NCBI GenBank assembly: GCA_038501785.1
Contig: JBAMJR010000154.1
Coordinates: 434,001 to 498,000, forward strand
Origin: Myoxocephalus aenaeus
Lineage: Eukaryota > Chordata > Actinopteri > Perciformes > Cottidae
Reading direction: 5' to 3'
DNA: 64,000 bases
Positions 40,290-50,742 of the stretch are shown in pieces. Under the pieces are notes generated by a model. That model did not search any database and had not been told where the DNA came from. It worked only from the letters and a program-made list of their open reading frames with translations. The stretch's first letter is position 1. Each line of letters starts with the position of its first letter. The translations under genes and the position numbers were made by a program.

Positions 40290-40351
40290 CCAATCGGCTT
40301 CCCTCTTGGAGAGAGTGGACCAATCAGCGACAGTCTTTGATGAATATTCAT
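40290..40351 (+). promoter_or_regulatory. dlx1a: dlx1a proximal promoter elements
   Basis: Two CCAAT boxes at 40290-40294 and 40320-40324, exactly 30 bp apart (CCAATCGG and CCAATCAG). They are followed by the 12-bp palindrome ATGAATATTCAT at 40340-40351. All lie 195-257 bases upstream of the dlx1a ATG. No canonical TATA box is seen. Confidence 0.45.
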
Positions 40352-40546
40352 GAGTCCGAGATTCAAACCTTTGAGCGAGTTTGTCTTGGTCCACAGCATC
40401 ATACCTAGGACTTTTCACAGGCACAAACTTCATTTTCTTATGAATGGGAATAGAAAAAATCTGCTCGGCTTAAATTGGGACCCATCCTTCACTGAGATCA
40501 TAGAAGGAAAACAACAAAAGCAAGACAAGGGGAACCGCCAGAAGAG

Positions 40547-41976
40547 ATGACAATGACTACAATTCCAGAAAGTCTTAATAGCCCTGCCTCAGGAAAAAAC
40601 GTTTTCATGGAGTTTGGATCCCCGAGTCAACAAATGTCGCCTTCCTCCATGTCTCACGGACACTATCCAATGCACTGTTTACATTCTGCAGGTCATACCC
40701 AGCACGACAGCTACAGCCCAGCCTCGTCGTTCCCCAGATCTCTGGGTTATCCATACGTCAACTCTGTCGGCAGCCATTCCACCAGTCCATATCTCAGCAC
40801 AGTACAGACCTACCAAAACAGCTCGGCACTCACACAGACGCGGTTAGAGGAGACAGGTAAGTGTGCAAACAGCATCTTTGGATCCTAAATGTGAACTTTC
40901 TGTGTTGGTGCGGCTCGCATCATGTGTACAGTCCTCTCGCTGCAGCGAAAAAGACGAGCCAGATGTTGGAATTAGGCTTGGTCATTATTTATTGCGTAAC
41001 GCTATAAACAATGTATGCAATTAAGGGTAATTATACCTAAAGTACAGCCTGTAAAACTTGCACTGAGTATTCAAAGCTGCGCTGCACTGCATGTCGGCTA
41101 CAACTGCCTCCTCATTCTGTTCTCCTTCTGTCTCGCTCAGCGCCAGAAGCAGAGAAAAACACAGTGGTCGAAGGCGGAGAGGTTCGATTCAACGGGAAAG
41201 GGAAGAAGATTAGAAAACCAAGGACTATCTATTCCAGTTTACAGCTTCAAGCTCTAAACAGGAGATTTCAACAAACTCAATACTTGGCGTTACCGGAGAG
41301 AGCTGAGCTCGCAGCGTCGCTGGGTCTCACTCAGACACAGGCAAGTCCACCAACACTCACAGCTCCACTAGCTCCACTCTGCACGACCACGTTAGGCTCT
41401 TTTTTTTTATTCATTTGTTTGACACCATTTTAGATAGCTTTTTTTTATTGTTAATATTAATGAAAAACATTCATCAAACAATAAAATATTGTTTGACACC
41501 AAGTTATGGGTTTATTTTGTTTCCACGAATATTTCCCTGTCATTCACGTGTTGATTTCAATGACATCTTAACACAGTGATAATATTGAATAATCGAGGGC
41601 AAGATATTGATAGGCCTATTAAAAAAAAAAGTGTTGCTCTTGACTTTGTACAATGACGCCTGTTGCGTGCATAAACGTGCCTATATTCTTTTATAACCAT
41701 AATAATAATGTCCTTTATCTCCAGGTGAAGATTTGGTTCCAGAATAAGCGCTCCAAATTCAAGAAGCTGATGAAGCAAGGCGGGGGCACCATCGACGCCG
41801 CCGCTTTAGCCACCGGCCGCGGCCTGTCGAGCGGCTCTCCCTCGGTGGCACCTGTCTGGAGCTCGCCGACCACCGTGAAGACCTCGGTGGGGACGACCGG
41901 CTCTTACATCCCCAGCTACACCTCGTGGTACCCAACCGCACACCAAGAGTCTATGCAACAGTCACAGCTCATGTGA
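40547..41976 (+). CDS. dlx1a: Homeodomain transcription factor Dlx1a (3 exons)
   Basis: Distal-less family nuclear factor that binds TAATTA-type sites and drives GABAergic interneuron and branchial-arch development. Exons 40547-40856, 41141-41340 and 41725-41976 total 762 nt, giving 253 residues plus TGA. The N-terminal Distal-less activation region (residues about 20-100) contains SPSSMSHGHYP. The homeodomain is about residues 127-186, starting near IRKPRTIYSS and including helix 3 VKIWFQNKRSKFKKL (Trp48, Phe49, Gln50, Asn51 all present). The C-terminus ends SYTSWYPTAHQESMQQSQLM. The start is the first in-frame ATG giving the family's MTMTTIPESL. LQLQALNRRFQQTQYLALPE is typical of Dlx1 rather than Dlx2 or Dlx6. 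Intron 2 splits the homeobox before HD residue 45 and starts with GC, not GT. Confidence 0.96.
41341..41346 (+). other. dlx1a: Non-canonical GC donor of dlx1a intron 2
   Basis: The exon ends ACACAG and the intron starts GCAAGT. The next exon starts after TTTATCTCCAG. The protein junction LTQTQ/VKIWFQ is fixed by homeodomain conservation, so no GT donor can replace it without breaking the homeodomain. GCAAGT after CAG is the usual strong context of rare GC-AG introns. Confidence 0.88.
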
Positions 41977-42990
41977 ACAGAGACCTCAGCCCTCGACTCT
42001 GCCATGGCTCGTGTATCACGATGGTGAAGGGGCCTCAGCGCGGCCCAGCACTGATAACACAACAACAACAAACAACGACGACAACAATAACAACAACCCC
42101 GGAGTTTGGTGCCGCCAGCTGACACAGTGGCCTCTTCATACCGGATGACGGCAGGCAGCAAGAAGAAGAAGCAGGGAGCTAGAGACCGAAAAGGCACGCA
42201 ACGCGCCCAAGGGCAACAAGTCTGTGACAGTCAGCGGAAGTCGTAGACCAATGGATCTTTTTTTAGCTGCTGTTTTTTTTTTTCTTCCCTTTTTTTTTTT
42301 TTTTTTTTTTAAGTATTCTTGTGTGAGTTATTCTGTTTGTAAGAAAACACGTGTTTGTTTACACCACATGTTGGGCCCAAAGTGATGATGACCTGAACTA
42401 AATCTGCATTCATTAACAAGTTAAAGGTTCATTCTTTTACCAAATAATGATAATTAATACATTCCACCATAATGCTTTCAGCACACCCAACCCCAGGGCA
42501 TATTGTGCAAAGCCTCAACTCGCTACTATGTTGTTTATGTGTTTGTTATTTAAGTTAAATTATTCAAACTAGTTTTTCTGTTGAGGTCAGTCTGTGTTCA
42601 TTTTGTAAGTGTGTTTTGAGATTACAACACTGTGTTGTTAATGCTGCACTAACGCAAGCAAAGCTTTTCTATGCCGTGCCCCGATGTTATGTGAAAAATG
42701 TAAAAGGCCTGACAATTTGCTGCTTGAGAAAAAAAAAATATTCTGAGGGTGAGCAGCTCATTTGTCACTGTATTTTGTACATACTTTTCAGACTTGTTTT
42801 GTGCTGTACTGGATACGCTGTGAAACAGGGTTTTAGGCTTTCTGTATTCGTCGAGATGTGTTTAGTCAACATAGAAAATATTTAGTTTTGTATTGATCAC
42901 TTTAATTTATTTATCTGTTTCTGAAGTTTATGTACATAATGTGCAAAGTTTCAAGAGCAGTAAAATAATGATTTAAATTATGTCAAGAAA
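41977..42990 (+). other. dlx1a: dlx1a 3' UTR region
   Basis: Non-coding sequence after the dlx1a stop, with CAA/ACA-rich sequence near 42058-42100 and a T-rich tract at 42258-42311. No canonical AATAAA stands out, so the transcript end is unknown. An open frame at 42616-42885 looks like chance. Confidence 0.5.
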
Positions 42991-44359
42991 GGTGTCTGAT
43001 TGAACCCCCCCTTCACTCCTCCATCCTCATCTCATGTGCAAAGAAAGGCTTCAGCGTGGTGCAGGTTTAATGCGAGCTGACACAAAGCAGTATCATGTTG
43101 GTTATTGTAGCAGACACCGTGAGAGCTCGTCGTGTAGATATATGGTCGTGTTTAGCATTTAGCCTACATGGGTTCCTGCTGCTGCTGCTCACTGGTTGCA
43201 GATGTTGTCGAACATCTGGGGGGACATAATAATTCAATCTGACGTTGAATCTAAAAAAAAAACTATGCATCTACACAACAAAAACGGGCTAAAGAAATAC
43301 ATTTTACGTATATAGCCTAATTAAAAAAGAACATAATGAGGCAGAAACCACTGAATCATTTGGCCGAGATGCAATATTTGTGATTTAAACGTCGCGGTGC
43401 GGGAGACCTAATTCATTCAACATCGCTTATTTCTTTTCAGCTTCTCTTAAAGATAATATTCTTACAATTTGTCTTACGACAATCCCTATTTTGTGCCATG
43501 AATGGAAGAGATCAATTGTGTGTGTTAAGTGAATAATCGCGCCAGAGGCAGGTGCTGCTGCTGCTGCTGCTGCAAAAGACGGGATGAGCACGCGGGACAC
43601 AAGCGGATCAAATGGGGATCAGTGAAAGTGAAACGTTCAAAGGCCTTCTTGTTTGAACTTCACGATTTATTCATTAACTCCAGTGTCGCGATCTTGAAGT
43701 AAGCCTTTTTTGGTTGAATATGGATTTTAAATATGTGTTCACGTGCTTGCATTTTATTTATGACGGGCTTTTTTTAAATACCAAAAGAAACTAAAAGTGG
43801 ACCTGTCCATTTCAACATACTGAACGGTGCATGCAACAATAATAATGAAGAAAATATGAAGTGAAAAAAAACACAAAATAGTTCTAATAGTGCGAAATAT
43901 TCGAGAAAACAATTCAAACAATGTCTCTGCAATGTTCATATTTTAGCTGAAAAGAAACAAAGAATGAAACAAAGAAATTCAGATGCACGACTGGTAGCCA
44001 ACTCGCTCTCCTGCAGCTTCAATGTCTCTATGAATATATGCATGTTTTGCAATAGTAATAGCACATTGTATGCAATCTGTGAGGTCTGCAAAGCATCCCT
44101 TTATACGGTCCAGCCTATATACATCACATCATAACCAATAACTTACTTATTTTCTCATTTGTTTCATTTATTCATGTCTAAAAGGACAAATCAGACCATC
44201 ATGATGGATTGTTATTAATATTAGTATTTGAAATAGTATTATATGAATGCTGACGCAGTCTTAGAGCGACTATCAGTTTAAAACACATTCAGCTTCAGAT
44301 GAACTAAAAAGAAAAAAGCTTTGGCCTAGTTTATATTGTCTGCTCCTTAACATCCTTCT

Positions 44360-44900
44360 CTATTGTTATTTGAATACAAAACTCAGAACATATACAGTCC
44401 TTTGCGCACAGAAGGAGAATATGCCTATATTTCCATACCATTCAGAAAGAGTATGAATTGTGCTGCTAGTGAACATAAATCTACCTACCGAGCCCCAGAA
44501 AGGCGCAGCTGCACATCCAAGAGGGTCAGCGTTATTTCGCTGTATTCTCCTCTTGATTATACGAGCTGGGCCCATCAAACCCAGCATAATTACAGTAATT
44601 TCGCCCTTATTTATTCTAATGCAGTTTCCTATCTCTGAGGTAATTATGAGCATTTTTTTTTTTGCACGGAGGATCTTTCTGCCTTGACAAAAGAGATAGT
44701 GCTCTGAAAGAAATGAGCTGCAGCAATAGAAAAAAAAGCGAAATAGGTGAGCTGCCATTTCGTCACTGTTCCCTTAGACTTAGCTTATGTAAGGCTGGCA
44801 AATTGCTTGCAGGTGTACATCACAGAGTTGTCAATGCGAAGAGGCCTCAAAATTAGCAAAGCACAATGTAAGAGTAATGAGAGCAGCGACTAGATTAAAA
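44360..44900. promoter_or_regulatory. Candidate dlx1a/dlx2a intergenic enhancer
   Basis: A repeat-free block with clustered homeodomain-type motifs, including CATAATTACAGTAATTTC near 44586 and GAGGTAATTATGAG near 44637, next to E-box-like CAGCTG near 44506. It lies where I12a/I12b-type enhancers are found. It was identified by motif and position, not by alignment; the ends are approximate. Confidence 0.4.
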
Positions 44901-46079
44901 ACAACTTGTGTGTCTCCCCTTCCTTACATCCTCTCGACAGCTTTCTTTGCTATAGGACTCCCCCCCCCCCCCTCCCACGAAATTAGCACACTGAATACAC
45001 TGGAGACTTAAAAATAAATCATTTCCAGGCTAAGATTTTACTCACATTAGGAACCAGTCCTAGAAATAGTTTAATACTATGATAAATCAACAATATTCAA
45101 GCATGTTTCCTGTTTTTGCAACATTCAATGAATATGTAAGATATAAACATTTAATACACACCTTTCAGCTTGAAATGAAGAGGCAAGCTCCCTCGGATCT
45201 CGTAGAAAGCAGCTTGGAGGAAGATGAGCAGCAGCATCCTGCAGCACAGATATAAATAAGCGCATAAATCCCATAAATGTGTCCCATGTGTTGGTCTAAG
45301 CTATAGCAGCAGAAGCAGAGTTCAGAATATGACTGAAAATGTCTGCTTTATTTCTCCTCTTTATAGCTGTTGGGGGGAAAAATGTAGATTATTAGCATAA
45401 ATGTTTACTCCTCATTACGCTGATGACATTGTGCACTCGAGATCTTGGTAATCTTTGGGGTAAATTATGAGTATTTTTTTTTATTTAAAGCAGCAGTTAC
45501 CATGCAATTCAGGCTAATTTTGCGTCGGCTTCACACGGATATAATTATCGTTGAGTCAAGATGTTAGACTAAAAAGTATGCATTGATATCCCCATTTATT
45601 ATGTACATTCAACTTTGACAATTTTGATGCTTGAAATAGCGGGAAATTGTCTTGTGTAAAAATAACACCCCATATTAGGACATCTAAAATTGCTGAAGAA
45701 TTATATAATAATTGCAGGCTTTCAGATTTGAAAGCCAATGCTCAAACCAGAGCAAATGTGTATGAAATTACAGATCAGGGCATACATTAGGATAGGCGGT
45801 ATGGCATTTACAAGTAGAAATGCAAAAGTGGGCCTGTAAGAAAACAGCAGCTCTAATCCATGAAGGAAGTCACATGGGGCAACATGAAACATCCGAAATA
45901 ATCTATTAGCATTATTTTATGGACGAAATCGATAAACAGTATTGGTCATACATCTGTGCTGATAACTTCATAGCTGTCGGAAGTAAAGCCACTCATGAGT
46001 GAACACCAGCTGATATTAATTCAGCGCATGTTCAGATAATCACGAGGGCCTGTCATGATAGATTATACTCTCTGTAACA

Positions 46080-46340
46080 GTAAAGATAAATTACATCTTA
46101 CAAATGTCCACACACAGGTATACATGCAGGCTTATAGATGTAGATGTAATGTTTTGGCGCACAGCAGACCTGGGATCTGATCCTGTCAGCTCCATCATAG
46201 AGATACAGCAACCGCTGACAAGCTACAGGCCTAATTATGGAGGCTACAAGGAAACGATCCCACTTTATGGCCCGTGCTTGTTTGAAGGGAAGCGTGTGGG
46301 TAAGACAGTGATGATCATGAATGAGAACTAAGTGATGGGA
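46080..46340. promoter_or_regulatory. Second candidate dlx1a/dlx2a intergenic enhancer
   Basis: A repeat-free block with CCTAATTATGGAGG near 46228 in more balanced-composition sequence than its AT-rich flanks. Both known vertebrate elements would be expected in this interval. I cannot assign which of the two it might be. Confidence 0.3.
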
Positions 46341-48100
46341 CTGTGTATTAATAATAACCCCTCCCCCCTCATATATCTACCCATCGGAGTCAAAATAGCT
46401 CAAATACAATAGACTTTACTGGCAGCAATGTAGTTTTTGGACGTGTGCCTATATCCGGGGCCTGTGAGCCACATACATAATGTAGGTCAATGTGCTCCTC
46501 TTCAGAGATCAGAGGCTCCAGCCCGCTTGTGTGAGACGTGAGAAATGTTTCCATGATGTTGTAGCTGCAGGCTGTCTTGGAACGAGTTCCCCTCTCTCTT
46601 CCTCTTGTTAGGCTGAGTTCATAAAACGTCTGGAAGGCGACTCACTGACTCCACAGAGTCTGAGGCGCTCGCGCTCATTCATACCCTCATCTTCCCATCT
46701 CGCATGCCAAGGCGTGTTGCTGCGCTGCCTCCGCCCTCCGAGAGGCTGCGCCCCGGGGCCCTGTCTGCCTGCCTGCCTCCGCCCGCCCGAGCGAGCCCCG
46801 GTTCGGCTAGCTAAGGCTCATCATGTGCCGGCTGAACCGGGTCAAATACCCGAGACAACCGAGGAGCTGTTTTACGCGTGCCCACGCTTCTGATAGCACC
46901 GTAGCGAATTAAAACAACCTATAGTCTCACTTGAGAAATCGCTTTTAATCCAACTAATTCTCAGCTAAACTAACATGGCGAGCAACACCACCAGAGGAAA
47001 GCGCAATAAGGCTATCAATGTTGTCCGCTACAGGTGTGCGTTCATCGACCAAAAGACAGGGAACTGGTTTATATAAAGCTCAGGGACATGGTGGCTGCAG
47101 CCTGGCTGCATTCAAACATGTCAGAGAGGTTCCCAAGCTTAAATAGTAATATTAACAACTTTACAATTTTTCTGAAATAAAGTAGTTTGTCGTTAGAACC
47201 TTATGCCTTACTTTATAACCTTATATATTATTAGCCTTATATTACGTACTAACCTTATTCATTGTACACTTTAATAAGTTGCTGTAAAATAAGTATAGGT
47301 TCAAATAAAATATATAATAAAACAAAAACAGTCCCTATGCAGTCTTAGGCTCATTGTAAAAAATAAATAAGACAACACACCGTCTCCCTGTCGTCCATAA
47401 AGGACTGTCACTAAGGAAAAAGAGAAATGCATGTGCACAGAACATATTTGTGGAAAGAAAAGGAGGGATGCATATTCACAGAAAGCATTTTTATTTAAAT
47501 AACGTCTGGCCATATATAGAACATTGCTAAAATAAATAAGACAAAAAATACAATTAAGTGTGATACAAGTAGCCTAAATCCGAGGGTAGGACAATCAGTA
47601 GCTTAAGGTGGTTAATGGATTTGCACCAATAGCCTAATAAAAAAGAGTCAAAGCAACATGGGCTATCAAAAAGCTGTGGTAAAATATTTACAAACATGGA
47701 TTCACTTAACCCCCCATAGGCCAATATTCAAATCAACTGGACATAAGGAACGGATAAAGGTACACTGTTTCATCGCACAACAAAATGAGGTCATATTGAA
47801 AAGGCACGATACAGTTAACTTGTGCTACATTTGTGGCAGGTTGTCCTGCGATGGATGTTTTGTTTTTGCACATGTGGCAGAAAAAGTGACGCCCGCGTAA
47901 AAGTAGGCTTGCGCACAGGCTGTGATTGCTTTGGGTAATAGTGGTTCACTCATCCCTCGACATAAACAAAATAAATAAATACAAAAATAACTGTAGAAAT
48001 CTGTGACTAACATTTGCGAGCGCAAAAAACTGACGAGGTCCATGAGCCCGTCCGGCTCCTTAACTTTTCCTATAGGTGCTCTGCGTGTAACGTTCGCATG

Positions 48101-48133
48101 GCGCGCGCGCGCGCGCGCGCACACACACACACA

Positions 48134-48196
<63 letters not shown>
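48101..48196. repeat. (GC)10(AC)n alternating purine-pyrimidine tract
   Basis: 20 bases of GC dinucleotides run directly into about 76 bases of AC with one interruption near 48135. It ends 96 bases beyond the dlx2a stop codon, probably inside the dlx2a 3' UTR as a (GT)n(GC)n transcript. Open frames across it are artefacts. Confidence 0.95.
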
Positions 48197-48200
<4 letters not shown>

Positions 48201-48292
48201 TCTGTAAAATGAAGGTAATGGCATTTTTCTTTTTTTATTCACCAGTATTGTCCGATTTAAACCCTTTGTTTTTGTTTCGTTTGTTTTGTTGT

Positions 48293-49711
48293 TCAGAATA
48301 TTGTCCCAGCGCTGATGGCGGCGTTGTGGTGGTGCTGGATCAGAGGGGGCTGCAGATGCATCGTAGAGTTCGTGGTGGAGTACCAGGAGTAGTTTGCCAA
48401 AAACGATGAAGGCGCAGACGTGTTGGGAGGGCTGCTGCTCTGAGGTAAGGTGGAGTTGATACTGTTCATTCTTTGAGTCTGTGGAAAGTCCCAGGCAGTA
48501 GTCGGTGGAGACGCGCACGGCGGAGATTCAAGGGAAGCAAGTTGCTCTGGGTTGAGTTCTCCACTTTTCCACAACTTCTTGAACTTGGAGCGGCGGTTTT
48601 GGAACCAGATCTTGACCTGAGAAACAAATGGAAAGAGTCACATTGACTATTCGTTATTTTCCGGCTCAAATCTCCCTCGCCCGTGTTAATCCCTTTCAGA
48701 TCAGACTTGAGAGTGGATTTGTGACAGCAGATAAAGTCTTGGGTACACACCTGTGTCTGCGTCAGGCCCATCGATGCTGCCAGCTCGGCCCGCTCCGGCA
48801 GAGCCAAATACTGAGTCTTCTGAAACCTCCGCTGCAGTGCAGCCAGTTGGAAGCTGGAATAAATGGTTCGAGGTTTCCTGACCTTCTTTGGTTTTCCATT
48901 AACCATCCGGATTTCTGGCTCGCGCTCTTCTTTTTCTGAGGGAAAATAATAAAATAAAAATAAAAATCAAGTTATGAATGAAACATATTTAATTTTGTTC
49001 AGTTGCATATAACTATTAATCATTTGTGCACGGCCATCAGTTTGCAGTTATGTGTAGGCTACACCTGATATTTAATTAGTTTTTTTAAATCAGATTTGTA
49101 TATTATTATAATGCCAATAAAAACAATCAGATGTAGTGAAAGGTTGCTTGAGATTAGTGTTTAACAATAGGCTAACATGAATGCAACATCACTATCGATG
49201 TTTTGTCCGCATCTTACAAGTTGGCTGTGTCTTAATCCTTTCTGAAGACATAATAGGCCAATTATCTTGTCCATTATGTGATATTTATTATTCAACTTGC
49301 TCCTCATACAGTTCATACAATAAGCAAGTTTAGTCTCAAACAAAAGCACGACTTGAATTGAAATATAATGTAAACTAAATGAATACAAAGAGCTTCTTTA
49401 CCTGTGTCGGCTGCAGTGGGAGAGGAGTTGTTACCGTAGGAGCTGTATGCGCCATAAGAAGAGTTGAACCCCAGGTCGTACGCCTTGGCGTTGTACGGCA
49501 CGGTGCTCGTGGCGGTGCCGTGGTACTGGTAGCCCAGCTGGCCGAACGGAGACCCGTGGCCCGGCTGCTGGTTGTTGTAATAGCTGCTGTCCGTCGCCGT
49601 GGACACTGGCAGAGTCGGGGACTCCTGCGATTTATGCAAACTGTGGAAATTGTTTGAGGTAATCTGGTTCGAATGCATATCAGTATTTAAATTCTCAAAA
49701 ACCCCGGTCAT
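48293..49711 (-). CDS. dlx2a: Homeodomain transcription factor Dlx2a (3 exons)
   Basis: Paralogue and partner of Dlx1a in forebrain interneuron and neural-crest patterning. On the minus strand the exons are 49402-49711, 48751-48935 and 48293-48616, totalling 819 nt: 272 residues plus TGA. All introns are GT-AG (donors GTAAAG and GTGTGT). The start is the ATG of MTGVFENLNTDMHSNQI, a family-typical N-terminus; an upstream in-frame extension is ignored. The homeodomain is about residues 122-181 (RKPRTIYSSFQLAALQRRFQ, then VKIWFQNRRSKFKKLWKSGE), with the intron before HD residue 45. The DLL-type N-terminal region includes YYNNQQPGHGSPFGQLGYQY. The C-terminus ends HHNAAISAGTIF. LAALQRRFQKTQYLALPERA and WKSGE are typical of Dlx2. 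Confidence 0.96.
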
Positions 49712-49939
49712 CTTCAAGGTGGAGCGGAGCAGACTCGTAATATGCGGCAAAAAAAACAAAATAAAAATATCACAAAATTGCACACAAAAAAACTGCGAGT
49801 TGAAAACACGACTCAAATCTTGGACTGATGACACCTTTTCGTGAATCGAAACGCATCCCCTTGTAAACTGCGGCAAAATCAGCGGAAGGTGTGTCCCTCT
49901 CTCAGTGGCCTGTGATTATCTGCTCCGGTCGGTGGTGGG

Positions 49940-49990
49940 AGCACATTTATGAGAGGAGGAGAGCGCCTGTGTCTGCGGCAGCCAATGAGT
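49940..49990 (-). promoter_or_regulatory. dlx2a: dlx2a upstream promoter elements
   Basis: About 235 bases upstream of the dlx2a ATG the minus strand reads CATAAATG, a weak TATA-like match. A CCAAT sequence lies about 35 bases further upstream on the plus strand (49982-49986). Position and spacing are promoter-like but unproven. Confidence 0.3.
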
Positions 49991-50538
49991 AACGCCGCAC
50001 GCATGACTACTCCCCGCCGCGGCCACCCTCCATTCTTTGCTCTGCTCTGTCTGGTCCGGTTGTCTGCAGAGAGTTTTCTCTCAAAGCATCTCCACAGAAT
50101 CAGAGAACAGTCCCTGCAGGCCCAACAGGTCTGGAACCTATAACTCAGACTTTAGTCAACTCTGTGCACAATTGGCCATCTATGCCTGGAAGATAACACG
50201 TGACTCCAACATATATCATGCACTTGACTTACAGGCACACTTAAATGACCACGAACTAGTTTTCACTTGTATTGCGGTTAGCCCTCTTCATTTGGATTTT
50301 ACACTTGTCAGTATAGCAGATTTATATCTGTCTGTGTGTTTTAGTGAAACCAGGCCTCTTTTGTGTCATTTCTGTTTACATTTTGGACTCAAATAAGATC
50401 AAAACTAAGTGACCAGGAGTCGAAACCACACAAGGAGGGACACTGGTGGAGGACGAGGTCAAAAGGGGATCTAAATGTGTTGATACAAAATTAAACTCAA
50501 TATGAGGCGTAAAGTGGTGACAACAGGAAGTAACTACA

Positions 50539-50552
50539 GCGCCCCCAGGTGT
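50539..50552 (-). promoter_or_regulatory. Candidate CTCF motif
   Basis: On the minus strand ACACCTGGGGGCGC agrees with 12 of 14 positions of the usual vertebrate CTCF core. Only occupancy data could confirm it. Confidence 0.3.
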
Positions 50553-50675
50553 TGGAAATCTGACTTTACTATACTTGTCTGCAATGAGCACACGTCAAAA
50601 ACATAAACCGCCTAATACACACACTCCTATCTGTGTGACGAGTTCACAGAACTATGGTTCCCTACAGAAACGTCA

Positions 50676-50740
<65 letters not shown>
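50676..50740 (+). repeat. (GT)n microsatellite
   Basis: About 65 bases of GT repeat with one C substitution near 50702. Confidence 0.95.

Positions 50741-50742
<2 letters not shown>

Larger units (their letters stand above)
30578..40300. other. Non-genic region upstream of dlx1a
   Basis: Nearly 10 kb without an intact gene. It holds a (CA)n run at 31271-31306, a pair of perfect hairpins at 33443-33504, stretches resembling conserved non-coding DNA near 35560-35680 and 38090-38900, and a CTT-rich tract at 39068-39104. I looked for further METAP1D exons, including the metal-binding segments, and could not recognise any. Confidence 0.55.
42991..48292. other. dlx1a-dlx2a intergenic region
   Basis: About 5.3 kb between the 3' ends of the convergent pair. 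It has a (CTG)7 run at 43553-43573, long repeat-poor stretches with TAATTA-type motifs, and a (GC)n(AC)n tract at 48101-48196. No coding exon is recognised. In vertebrates this interval carries the shared enhancers I12a and I12b. Confidence 0.6.

Noticed and set aside
47825..48518. Open frames of 120-130 codons around the dlx2a 3' end
   Set aside because: They are frames through the (GC)n(AC)n tract and antisense or shifted readings of dlx2a exon 3.
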